Source: Trichomonas tenax (taxonomy: Eukaryota > Parabasalia > Trichomonadida > Trichomonadidae). From it: a stretch of 28,018 nucleotides of DNA. Below, one piece after another: positions 1-7,619 of the stretch. The stretch's first letter is position 1. Each line of letters begins with the position of its first letter. Where the stretch lies: NCBI GenBank assembly GCA_023091735.1, contig JALKBU010000682.1:1-28018 (forward strand), given 5' to 3'. Below the pieces are notes generated by a model that was not told the origin of the DNA, searched no databases, and worked only from the letters and a program-made list of their open reading frames with translations. Position numbers and translations under genes: made by a program.

Positions 1-47
1 TGCATCTCTGCTAGATCACCAGGTCATCCTTCACTATGAGGTCACAA

Positions 48-161
48 CTACTCACAATGAAGTCTTCTTTGGCTTCCAACATTGAGTTCAATCCATTTCA
101 ACCTATTGACACTTTTCCATTTTTCCCGCGCAAACACTTCACTTTCCTTTATATTTGACAT
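48..161 (-). pseudogene. Short interrupted reading frame at left edge (37 codons)
   Basis: An ATG read on the minus strand at 161 opens a 37-codon frame rich in charged residues and ending in TAG at 48-50. Two GACATGTA elements in the same orientation lie just upstream (169-195), 18 bp apart, like the arrays in front of three intact genes in this window. No Inr is obvious. The frame beyond the stop is closed quickly by further stops. It may be the 5' end of a decayed gene running off the left edge, or chance. No family is recognisable. Confidence 0.2.
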
Positions 162-168
162 TCTGACT

Positions 169-195
169 CTACATGTCAAACATAATTTACATGTC
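169..195 (-). promoter_or_regulatory. Two GACATGTA elements, minus orientation
   Basis: The minus strand carries GACATGTAAA (186-195) and GACATGTAG (169-177), their GTA cores 18 bp apart. This matches the element repeated upstream of the genes at 6561, 19909 and 22693. The role as a regulatory site is inferred only from that recurrence. Confidence 0.35.
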
Positions 196-385
196 AGAAA
201 AGCACGTTGTTCTATTTTGTCCCAGTCCCCTCTGATTTGCGTCATCATATAAAATTTACCGATAATATATTGTTTTTTTCACAATATTATTATTTCTTAT
301 TCACTACATAGCGATACAAACAAGAATAAATAGAGTTTTGATAATATCAGAATCTTCGAAGATTTAGATCAACATAAAATAATAC

Positions 386-443
386 AAAAAAGGGAGGGAG
401 AAAGAGAGGGAAGAGGAGAGAAAAGGAAGAAGGAAAGAGAGAA
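386..443 (+). repeat. Homopurine tract, 58 nt
   Basis: An uninterrupted run of A and G, containing GGGAGGGAG and several GAGAG/GGAAG blocks, ends at the first T at 444. It is low-complexity DNA with potential for triplex formation. It lies far from any intact gene start. Confidence 0.7.
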
Positions 444-492
444 TAATAAGGGGACATATAAGATATTGCACAACTTTCAAGGATGGGTCACA

Positions 493-553
493 GGCCGAAG
501 GCCGGATTTTTTTACTGCCAGGAAGTTACTGCCAAATAGGCGTTTTACTGCCA
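493..553 (+). repeat. GC-rich patch with three TTACTGCCA copies
   Basis: A small palindrome GGCCGAAGGCC (493-503) is followed by TTACTGCCA at 512-520, 526-534 and 545-553, spaced 14 and 19 bp. The base composition is much richer in G and C than the surroundings. It could be the terminus of a mobile element or a protein-binding cluster; no partner inverted repeat was found in the window. Confidence 0.4.
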
Positions 554-2394
554 CAACGGCAAGCTTCATTTTATATACCATAGCTGCATCAGGCCTTGAA
601 TATGAAAAGTAACGATACTACGACCTCCAGTGTCAGTTGTTCGCATAACCGATGAAATCTCAAAGAAAAGTACTTTTTAAGAAGGGCGGCCAAAACCTCG
701 AAATTCTGCATCTATGTAAGGAGCAGATATCATGTTATTGATTATTTTTGAAAGCTAAATTAGATGCGATTTCTGATTGAACCAGACAACAAGACCCTGC
801 TTTGAGAAGGTAGACCCTAATGTTGGATAAAGTAAATTTGCTTACAATGATATAGTATATCAATATTTGGGGAAAATTTTCAAAATTTGTAAACAATTTA
901 CAAAACTTTTCATTAATATTCTATATACGATTATAAAATAGAAAGACGATGACGAATAACGTTTGATCGCAGATAACGAACGTGAGAGTGTACATATTAA
1001 GTCTTTTTTGATGAATATAGCATTCCCAGCATGTGTAAGGGCTATTTATCAAATAATTTTGGATTGCGATCGTCTGATAGGTAGTTATCCAAATTTGAGC
1101 ATAAATTCAGTTTCAGTATGTGACTATCCACCTATTTATACTAAATTTTGTGAATTACCTTGATTTTAAAAATTTTGGGAAGAAAATGCTTTTTAAGAAT
1201 TGCCTAACAATATTATATTTTCTCACAAAGGTTATCTCTCAAAAGTAAATCTTTGGTGAAAGGTTTCTACAGACCCTATCATCGGATTAATGATTATCCC
1301 AATTTCAGATGAGCTGATGGAGGTTTATTACAAATTTGAGGGACATTGATAAAGTTTAAATAACCTTCTCAATTTAATAAACTTGTCAAATTTAGCCGCG
1401 CAAAAAAGAATCATCATTATTTTTGGGAGAATAATACACAGAGCTTATGTGTGAACACTTGGAATACTTTTTTCCAAAAAAAACATATTTGTGATTAGAT
1501 TTACCTATTTATCATCGACAACAGCCTATTTTACGTCATAAAAATGCTATACAATGGGAATATAATATATTATAATGAGTAAAGCACATCATGGCAAATC
1601 AATGTTTTTGATGCAAGATATATCTAATATTTTAATGAAATATAGACTTTGCTAGCTAATTCTTTAATATATCATGCACAACATGATTTTGTACATTGGG
1701 GTTCAATAACTTCGCAAAAAGTTAATCCAGTGAGTTAAAAAACGAGTTTCACCGACTTTGCGTATCAATTTTAGAAAAGCCTCCTCAGAATGCCTTTCCT
1801 TAAGTAACCATGTTAATAAATTATTTGTTTGTATTGTTTTTATTAATCACTCTCTATTTCCGCGTGAGTTAATCTTCTAACACTGTTTTTGTGGAAAATT
1901 TAGTGAAATTTACCAAAAATTAATGGGTCTATAGCAAAACCATGAAAACATATTTAAAAACATATTATCTAATTATTTGCAGCTTTATTTGTGTGTGTTA
2001 TACATTTTGAATCAAAAAATTAACGAACTTGTAGTTGCATGATTATTCGCTTTGAAACTCCCAATACAGATCACAGGGGAGTTATTTGTATAGTTAAATC
2101 GAATTTATATTTTTGAACGCAAATATGGACAATACCAAACCATTTGTGAGCAATTATATACTTGTGAATGCAATATGGTGGTCATAAAAATTGTATTATA
2201 ATGGAAAACATAGGGATTACAGGTTACAATTTTTATATTGAAATTTTACAAAACAAAATCAAGCTTTAATTCACAGGCCATCATCATATTTAGACACCGA
2301 AAAGGCTCTTTTTAATATAGGTTATGTGCATTGTCGCTCAAAATTATTCTTTTGATATATTTAAAAAAGCAATTAACAGAGGATAATATAGTCG

Positions 2395-3525
2395 ATGTTT
2401 TCTGATAAAAAATGTCATAATTTATTGATGGGAATTGCAAATTCTATTTGTTGTGGTGAAAGAAATAAGAAAGAAAAGAAAATTAAATATCCGAATCTAT
2501 GGTTTGACGACGAAGGGAAACCGAAGAAACCACAGCAGACCCTCATTGCGCTTTGTTTTGCATATATTGGAACAGATTATCACGGATTGAGCCTTCATAA
2601 TGATGATGGGACAGTTGTTTTGGACTTACAAGACGCAATGGTGAGTCTTGGAATCATTAGTCCCACGAAAACACGTATTTCATTAAAATGGAACGAATCT
2701 TCAAGGACAGACACAGGCGTTCATGCTACAGCACAGGTTGCTTCACTCCAAGTTGCACTTCCCGAGGGCGTGAAAGTGAAAAATTTGCCTGAATTGATAC
2801 AAGAAGAACTTGGATTTGATTCGAAAATTAAAGTGTGGGCAGTTGTTTCTCCTGGCACTGTTTTCAACGCGCAGCAGTCGGCATCATCGAGGCGCTATTT
2901 CTATTTGATGCCTGTTGACACATTTCGAGAAACAACAAAATCACATTTGGATTTTTTAAGGAATGAAGTTTGTCAATTATTCGTTGGAAGACACCAGTTT
3001 GTGAACTACACGAGGCATATAACAGACGAGAACCTCAAGAACTCCATAAAAATCATTCGAGACTTTTCATTCTCAGAGCCATTCGATATTAACGGAACGA
3101 AATATGTTTTGTTTATAATTTATGGAAATTCGTTCATGTTGAATCAAATAAGGAAAATGATTGCAACAGTTTTATCCGCTTCTTATAATTTGCTGACAGT
3201 CGAGCAAATAAAGGAGACTCTAACAGAGATAAGATGGGCTTTGCCAAGATTCATTGGATTAGGTTTGTTTTTGGATCAAGTTTACTTCGAAAGTTCTCAG
3301 ATTATCAAGAAATTCGGCAATCAAATTCCTAAAAAGAGAGATATTCATTTCACATTCGTGAGAACTCAAATCGAGCAATGGAAGAAAGAAGTTTTGTTCC
3401 AACACATTGATTCAATCGTCAAGAAAGATAATCCGTTCAAGAAATGGGTTAATGAAGTTCTATTGCAACATCCTCCTATTTATCTCAAAGATTCTCAGTT
3501 ATTCTACAAAGATCATCCAGACTGA
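2395..3525 (+). CDS. Pus1-like tRNA pseudouridine synthase (TruA family)
   Basis: The 376-aa product isomerises uridines to pseudouridine in tRNA, judging by the TruA/Pus1 family. The catalytic block SRTDTGVHA is at residues 103-111, with D106 as the predicted nucleophile. An N-terminal YIGTDYHG (57-64) matches the family's first motif, SSRRYFYLMP (164-173) the central block, and GRHQFVNYTRH (198-208) the conserved G-x-H-x-F segment. GNSFMLNQIRKM (244-255) is the eukaryotic Pus1-type motif, which favours Pus1 over bacterial TruA. The first about 45 residues are basic and poorly conserved, so a start at Met12 cannot be excluded; the ATG at 2395 is the first in frame. No canonical Inr is visible just upstream. 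The C-terminus past residue 300 is Lys-rich, as often seen for RNA-binding tails. Confidence 0.93.
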   Translation: MFSDKKCHNLLMGIANSICCGERNKKEKKIKYPNLWFDDEGKPKKPQQTLIALCFAYIGTDYHGLSLHNDDGTVVLDLQDAMVSLGIISPTKTRISLKWNESSRTDTGVHATAQVASLQVALPEGVKVKNLPELIQEELGFDSKIKVWAVVSPGTVFNAQQSASSRRYFYLMPVDTFRETTKSHLDFLRNEVCQLFVGRHQFVNYTRHITDENLKNSIKIIRDFSFSEPFDINGTKYVLFIIYGNSFMLNQIRKMIATVLSASYNLLTVEQIKETLTEIRWALPRFIGLGLFLDQVYFESSQIIKKFGNQIPKKRDIHFTFVRTQIEQWKKEVLFQHIDSIVKKDNPFKKWVNEVLLQHPPIYLKDSQLFYKDHPD

Positions 3526-3536
3526 GCTTCACAAAC

Positions 3537-3640
3537 TTAATCATTTTCATTTTTCAGTCATTGAGAAGATTTTGAACTTTCACAAATCAACACAGCAAAC
3601 AATATTTAATCATTTTCATTTTTGAATCATTGAAAATATT
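3537..3640 (+). repeat. Two direct 35-bp repeats after the Pus1-like gene
   Basis: TTAATCATTTTCATTTTT begins two copies, at 3537 and 3606, 69 bp apart. The two 35-nt units agree at 31 positions. They start 12 nt past the stop codon, so the first copy probably lies in or next to the 3' UTR. Confidence 0.7.
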
Positions 3641-3735
3641 CGAAATCCTGTATTAAGAATATTCATTTTCATAATCAACTAATATATGATTTACTAACAA
3701 ATAACAATATATGGGTTCAGTTATAATAAGGAGAG

Positions 3736-4596
3736 TTACGAATACTTTACAATTAATGTTTCTAATCCAAACATTTCGTTAAATTTCGCGCAGCATTCAT
3801 CTCTTTGAGTGTAATGATCTTTTCGAAAAGATAAACCATCATCAGTATCGTGTTTATATTTGATCATCTGTTTCTGTGGCTGCAGGCGCATCTCATGACT
3901 TGTTATGTAGTTCATAAGAATATCTTCGCAGTTCATTATCTTTGCGACATAATTTCGACTTTCTTTGTAAATTTCTTTATTGAAACTCTCGAATGTTGAA
4001 ATATTGATGAAAACGAAGCCAGTGAGCACCATGTTGTAGTACCTGTCCTTTATTGTAGAATATTTATCAGTTCCACATTTTCTTCCATAAGGACCTGAAA
4101 TTTTTCCAAATGATGTCGATAAATATTCGTTGAAAGCGGCTTTGAGATCATAAAGCTTAATACTAAAGTCATCGTCCATGGAAAATATCGTCATTGCGCC
4201 AATATTTTCTGGTATTAAAAATCTTGATGTTATATATCTGTTTTTGGGCACTATTATCAATACCTTTTTATAGAATATCTGCTCTAAATTGTATATTGAT
4301 TCATCAGGTTCTAAATCTTTATTAAAATCATTAAATAAGATATAAATGTGATCAATGAAACCATTATTTTCTTTCATTAATGTTTTTACTTGTTCTATAG
4401 CATTTGCTGACCTTTTCTTAGATATCATCATAATAACAGAAAGCTTTCTTGAATTAATCACATTTTGTTCAGGAATTTTAGTCAGTAATTGTAGATTCTT
4501 GTGTAAAAAACGAAATCCGATGTCATGGGTGATGAATGATACAATGATAAACAACACATACATAAACGTGAATTTCCAATATGGAGTTTTCTTCAT
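3736..4596 (-). CDS. GT64 (exostosin C-terminal type) glycosyltransferase, type II membrane
   Basis: A 286-aa Golgi/ER-type glycosyltransferase. One transmembrane segment lies at about residues 9-23 behind a short basic cytoplasmic end (MKKTPYWK), so the catalytic domain should be lumenal. GT64 motifs appear in order: FSMDDDF (DxD metal/nucleotide-sugar site, 141-143), YYNMVLTGFVFI (186-197) and NCEDILMNY (222-230), matching the exostosin/EXTL2 pattern. GT64 enzymes transfer GlcNAc, GalNAc or related sugars from UDP-sugars; the acceptor here is unknown. The frame opens 17 codons further upstream (4647), but I start at 4596 because a TCACTTT initiator lies inside that extension, 15 nt before this ATG. 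It is compact for the family, with no N-terminal exostosin domain. It diverges from the coiled-coil gene at 4770. Confidence 0.87.
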   Translation of the reverse strand: MKKTPYWKFTFMYVLFIIVSFITHDIGFRFLHKNLQLLTKIPEQNVINSRKLSVIMMISKKRSANAIEQVKTLMKENNGFIDHIYILFNDFNKDLEPDESIYNLEQIFYKKVLIIVPKNRYITSRFLIPENIGAMTIFSMDDDFSIKLYDLKAAFNEYLSTSFGKISGPYGRKCGTDKYSTIKDRYYNMVLTGFVFINISTFESFNKEIYKESRNYVAKIMNCEDILMNYITSHEMRLQPQKQMIKYKHDTDDGLSFRKDHYTQRDECCAKFNEMFGLETLIVKYS

Positions 4597-4606
4597 TTCA
4601 ATAAAG

Positions 4607-4613
4607 AAAGTGA
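4607..4613 (-). promoter_or_regulatory. Inr for the GT64 gene
   Basis: TCACTTT on the minus strand places the likely transcription start at 4611, giving a 15-nt 5' leader. It decides the start codon at 4596 over the upstream in-frame ATG. Confidence 0.65.
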
Positions 4614-4678
4614 TATTAACCTTATTTAATGTCGCATTTTGTCTCAAAAACGGATAAAAATGACATTTTTATTTTACA

Positions 4679-4727
4679 GTCACTTTTTATTTAGACAATG
4701 TCACTTTTTATGATCTGTCACTTTTTA
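4679..4727 (+). promoter_or_regulatory. Three stacked GTCACTTTTTA elements
   Basis: Identical 11-mers begin at 4679, 4700 and 4717. A fourth, related CTCACTTTTATA starts at 4755 immediately before the coiled-coil gene. The core TCACTTT equals the trichomonad initiator, so these may be extra start sites or factor-binding sites shared by the divergent pair. Confidence 0.5.
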
Positions 4728-4755
4728 CCTTTGGTTGCTTTTCAATGTAAAATCC

Positions 4756-4762
4756 TCACTTT
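4756..4762 (+). promoter_or_regulatory. Inr for the acidic coiled-coil gene
   Basis: TCACTTT with +1 A at 4758 would leave a 12-nt leader before the ATG at 4770. Position and sequence are typical of trichomonad core promoters. Confidence 0.65.
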
Positions 4763-4769
4763 TATATAA

Positions 4770-5060
4770 ATGAGTGAAGAGAGTGAAAATGAGAATAAAA
4801 GTGAGGAAATTGCTGAAGAAGAGGAAGAAATGCAAGTAGAGGAGGAGAAAGAAGTGAAATTGGAAGAGGTTGAAGAAGAAAAAGAAGATTTTAAAAAAGA
4901 AATCGAACAATCATTTGATGAACTGATAGGAGTCTGCAACGATCTTTCAAATGATATCCATAGTACACTTGAAATGGTTAAAGACCAAAAGGAGAAATTA
5001 AATCAACAATATGAAGAATTGCAAAAATATATTACAGATTTTCCACAAACAGACAAATGA
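4770..5060 (+). CDS. Small acidic coiled-coil protein
   Basis: The 96-aa product is not recognised. Residues 1-45 are dominated by Glu with scattered Lys (EEIAEEEEE and similar), followed by an amphipathic helical segment, 46-90, with heptad-like hydrophobics (FDELIGVCNDLSNDIHSTL) and a Gln/Glu/Lys-rich end. That arrangement suits a small helical subunit of a larger complex or an acidic chaperone-like adaptor; neither can be chosen from the sequence. The start is supported by an Inr 12 nt upstream. There is no signal peptide or membrane segment. It shares its upstream region with the divergent GT64 gene. Confidence 0.7.
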   Translation: MSEESENENKSEEIAEEEEEMQVEEEKEVKLEEVEEEKEDFKKEIEQSFDELIGVCNDLSNDIHSTLEMVKDQKEKLNQQYEELQKYITDFPQTDK

Positions 5061-5307
5061 CATCAATATATTATTGATTTCTACAGTATTCAGATCAAAA
5101 TATCTACATTATCTCTATCAATTTAGATTATCAATTTCATCAACTCATCAGAAGGTTATGAAGAGCAACGAACTACTTATTTTAGCTGCTCTGCTCTACA
5201 ATATATTGTTTGTAATAAAATTATCGCGAATTATGTTTCAAAAGAAGATATCTTTGGGCTAAAAATTAATAGTCTTTAAACCATTTATTGGATCATTTAG
5301 AACGGAT

Positions 5308-5790
5308 CTAAATGCTTGTTGTAGGAAGGTTTGGAGCCAATGTGTAAATGTCGCTGCGGTTTTCACGTGTTCTTGGCTGTGAATGTCCCATCTTGCGAAT
5401 GAATTTACCGTTTGGACGTGGCTGAGGAAGGCTTGAAGTAAACTGATAGATACTGTTTGGTCTTGTCTGCGGAAGTGATGGAGCAAGTTGGTAAATTCCA
5501 TTTTCATGCTTTCTTGGAATTTATTGTTTCACCTTTTCCATGAATTTAACATTTGGTCCTGTTTGAGGAAGAGAAGGCGCAAGCTGATAGATGTCGTTTG
5601 CTCTTGTCTGAGGAAGTGATGGAGCAAGTGTATAGATGCCATTGCTCTCTTTGTGTGTGCTCCACAATAAATCAGACTTGGAGGAGTCTGATGTGGCACC
5701 GTAATAGTGGTTCTTGAGTATTCTCTGAACCTTTCTGTCAACAGGTGGATATCCTGTGCTGAATCTCAAGCACAAAATGAATGGAATCAT
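5308..5790 (-). pseudogene. Repeat-protein gene interrupted by one in-frame TAA
   Basis: Reading the minus strand from ATG at 5790 gives 89 codons to a TAA at 5523-5521; the same frame then continues 71 codons to TAG at 5310-5308. Degenerate repeats of the form IYxLAPSLPQTRPN lie on both sides: two copies before the TAA (about 5570-5645) and at least three after it. The shared repeats show the stop interrupts one former gene. The N-terminal 45 residues are unrecognised. A second ATG lies 15 nt upstream at 5805 in another frame, separated by a run of seven T, so the true start may also be shifted. Programmed readthrough of the TAA is possible but less likely than decay. Sequencing error at one base is a third explanation. 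Confidence 0.6.
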
Positions 5791-6426
5791 CGAAAAAAAT
5801 ACTCATTTTGTCACCTTTCAAATTAGATTTTGTGCATAAACATTCTATATCAGATATCGAGCATATTGAAATAAGATTTGCCGTCAAATGACAGCATTTT
5901 CATGCGCGCTTTCAAATACATGTATTACCTCTTTGCTCTTGATGGCATGAATTCCACGAAAAGTTTTTATTTTTTCGACAATTCTTATCGACAAACATGT
6001 TTTTATTCGTTTATTCGATACTCTGCATTACGAGACTGCTATCTTCATCATCAAATCGCGTAATCTTTTTCTTTTATCAAATTTTACATCATATATTTTT
6101 TGATGGAAGATGTACTTCTTATACAGCAAAGAATGAGAAAATCATGAAAGGTTTAAATTAAATTTTACAATGATTTTTGAACTCATTGAAAGTAATGTTT
6201 AACAAAACTCTTTATAGATAATAACATTCCTACATATGTGCTATCTAAGTTTTGATTTTCGATAACAATTCATTGATTAATGTTAATTCGATTAAATTTT
6301 GTCCAAAAACAAAGATCAATCAATCTTTATTAAATATTTATGATAAAAAAGATAAGTATATTCAGCCCTATGAATTACAAGGATTGAATAATGATTGTTA
6401 AATTTTCTTATGGTGATTAATATTTT
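5791..6426. other. AT-rich intergenic region, about 640 bp
   Basis: No ATG-initiated frame of convincing length occurs. A frame at 5878-6063 lacks an ATG start and has no recognisable product. Nothing else was identified before the element array at 6427. Confidence 0.5.
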
Positions 6427-6538
6427 CGTCATGTAAAATATATTCTGTCAAGTAAAATAATTTTTTGTTATGTAAAATCATCAACGACATGTAAATTGAT
6501 ATTTTGCCACGTAAAATATAATTTTTGTAATGTAAATT
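6427..6538 (+). promoter_or_regulatory. Six (C/T)GTAAA-type elements at about 20-bp spacing
   Basis: Six related decamers (GTCATGTAAA, GTCAAGTAAA, GTTATGTAAA, GACATGTAAA, GCCACGTAAA, GTAATGTAAA) have their GTAAA cores at 6433, 6452, 6472, 6491, 6511 and 6532. The spacing is 19, 20, 19, 20 and 21 bp, near two helical turns. The last core is 29 nt before the ATG at 6561. The same element recurs upstream of the genes at 19909 and 22693. Confidence 0.6.
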
Positions 6539-6560
6539 CATGAACGTTTAGAAATTTATT

Positions 6561-6995
6561 ATGTCTGCTTTATCATTCGAAGAGGAGTCGTTTGATGATG
6601 AATTAGAGCCAGTGGCACGTTCAGCCGACAACATAGTGCAGCCCGAGACATGTGAAAATGCATCTCAAATATCGATTTCTAGCAATATGAGTGGAAAATC
6701 TAATGGATCGAAGAGAAAGAATCCAAGAAATACAGAACTCGATATCCTTATACAGACAACATTAGAAAAAAGACCACCAACAATCACTGTTACTCAGATG
6801 AACAAAAAAGCAATCGACGAAGCTTTAGAATCAGGAGACTTCAATAAGATGCTTGACCAGGCTAACATCATGATAACAAATTTATCGCTTCAGTTTGCAA
6901 CAATTAAGAACAAAATTGATGCTAATGAGGCAATTATCGCCAAAGTTCAAAAAAGATATCTCGAACAGACAGGTTCCAAGTTCAGGCCATACTAA
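6561..6995 (+). CDS. Unknown 144-aa protein with C-terminal helical segment
   Basis: Not recognised. The N-terminal 35 residues are acidic (FEEESFDDELEP). A Ser/Asn/Lys/Arg-rich stretch follows (about 38-58), including a basic NGSKRKNPRN that could serve as a nuclear-targeting signal. Residues 60-140 are predicted helical with coiled-coil-like spacing (LDQANIMITNLSLQFATIKNKI). No signal peptide or membrane span is seen. The gene sits behind the six-element array at 6427-6538 and has no clear TCAYTW initiator close to its ATG, so its promoter may be of a different class. It converges on the membrane-protein gene at 7134. Confidence 0.7.
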   Translation: MSALSFEEESFDDELEPVARSADNIVQPETCENASQISISSNMSGKSNGSKRKNPRNTELDILIQTTLEKRPPTITVTQMNKKAIDEALESGDFNKMLDQANIMITNLSLQFATIKNKIDANEAIIAKVQKRYLEQTGSKFRPY

Positions 6996-7133
6996 CCAAA
7001 TTTCACGCTGATTGTTTTATTAGTGGAATAAAATTTTGTTTATTATGAGTTTTGAACTTAATGTTTCCAATATATTAAACATGTATGTTTATATAAATGA
7101 CATTTGATAAAACAAATGTAAAAAAAAATTATA

Positions 7134-7619
7134 TTAGAGAATAGAAGCAAACATGCCAATTATACCGGAAACAAGTGTTCCATAGACTGGCCAGAGTATA
7201 TTTTCGAATGTTTTGGCTCCAGAATCGACGACGTGGATGATATATGTTGCAGGAAGGACGATAAACATGAAGCAAGCGATGACAGATGTGTACTGCCATG
7301 GGATCATCATGAAGAATAATGCAATAAGCAATCCACATGTGAGGCACAAGATAAGCTTCGAATCCTTAGAACCTCCAACAGATTCCGGCAAAAAGAATTG
7401 ACCAAAATCTGGAGAATTCTGTAATGCGTCCCAAAGTGTCCTCGAATTTGCATACTGACCTTCACCAATAATATATTTCTGCAAATAATACATTAATATT
7501 GGCTCTCCGATCCTTATTGGGCACAAAGCGTACTCTCCGAGATAGTCCCACGCTAATGCACCGAAAAATATAAACAAAGGAACAAGAATGATTGTTCTTA
7601 ACCAAGAAGGAATATACAT
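7134..7619 (-). CDS. Small multi-pass membrane protein (four helices)
   Basis: The 161-aa product has four hydrophobic segments at about residues 8-26, 88-106, 111-131 and 141-161, with a polar loop at 27-87. The first helix may act as signal anchor; the last three are closely packed and the protein ends inside or directly after the fourth. No family motif is recognised; small ER/Golgi membrane proteins have this shape, but that is only a guess. Upstream, on the minus strand, are GTGACATTTTTGTAAAG and AGTGACATA directly before the ATG, so the GTCAC-type element occurs here in opposite orientation to the one used by the genes at 4770 and 9417. Confidence 0.7.
   Translation of the reverse strand: MYIPSWLRTIILVPLFIFFGALAWDYLGEYALCPIRIGEPILMYYLQKYIIGEGQYANSRTLWDALQNSPDFGQFFLPESVGGSKDSKLILCLTCGLLIALFFMMIPWQYTSVIACFMFIVLPATYIIHVVDSGAKTFENILWPVYGTLVSGIIGMFASIL

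Larger units (their letters stand above)
249..2394. other. Gene-poor region of about 2.1 kb
   Basis: No reading frame here has an ATG start, reasonable length and a recognisable product. The stretch holds a homopurine tract (386-443) and a GC-rich patch with three TTACTGCCA copies (493-553). The rest is AT-rich with frequent stops in all frames. No RNA gene was recognised. Confidence 0.5.

Noticed and set aside
963..1163. 66-codon open frame on the plus strand
   Set aside because: It begins at TTG, not ATG, has no recognisable features and no initiator upstream.
5259..5507. 82-codon minus-strand frame
   Set aside because: It is an out-of-frame reading of the PQTRPN repeats; the frame continuing from 5790 keeps the repeat pattern across the TAA.
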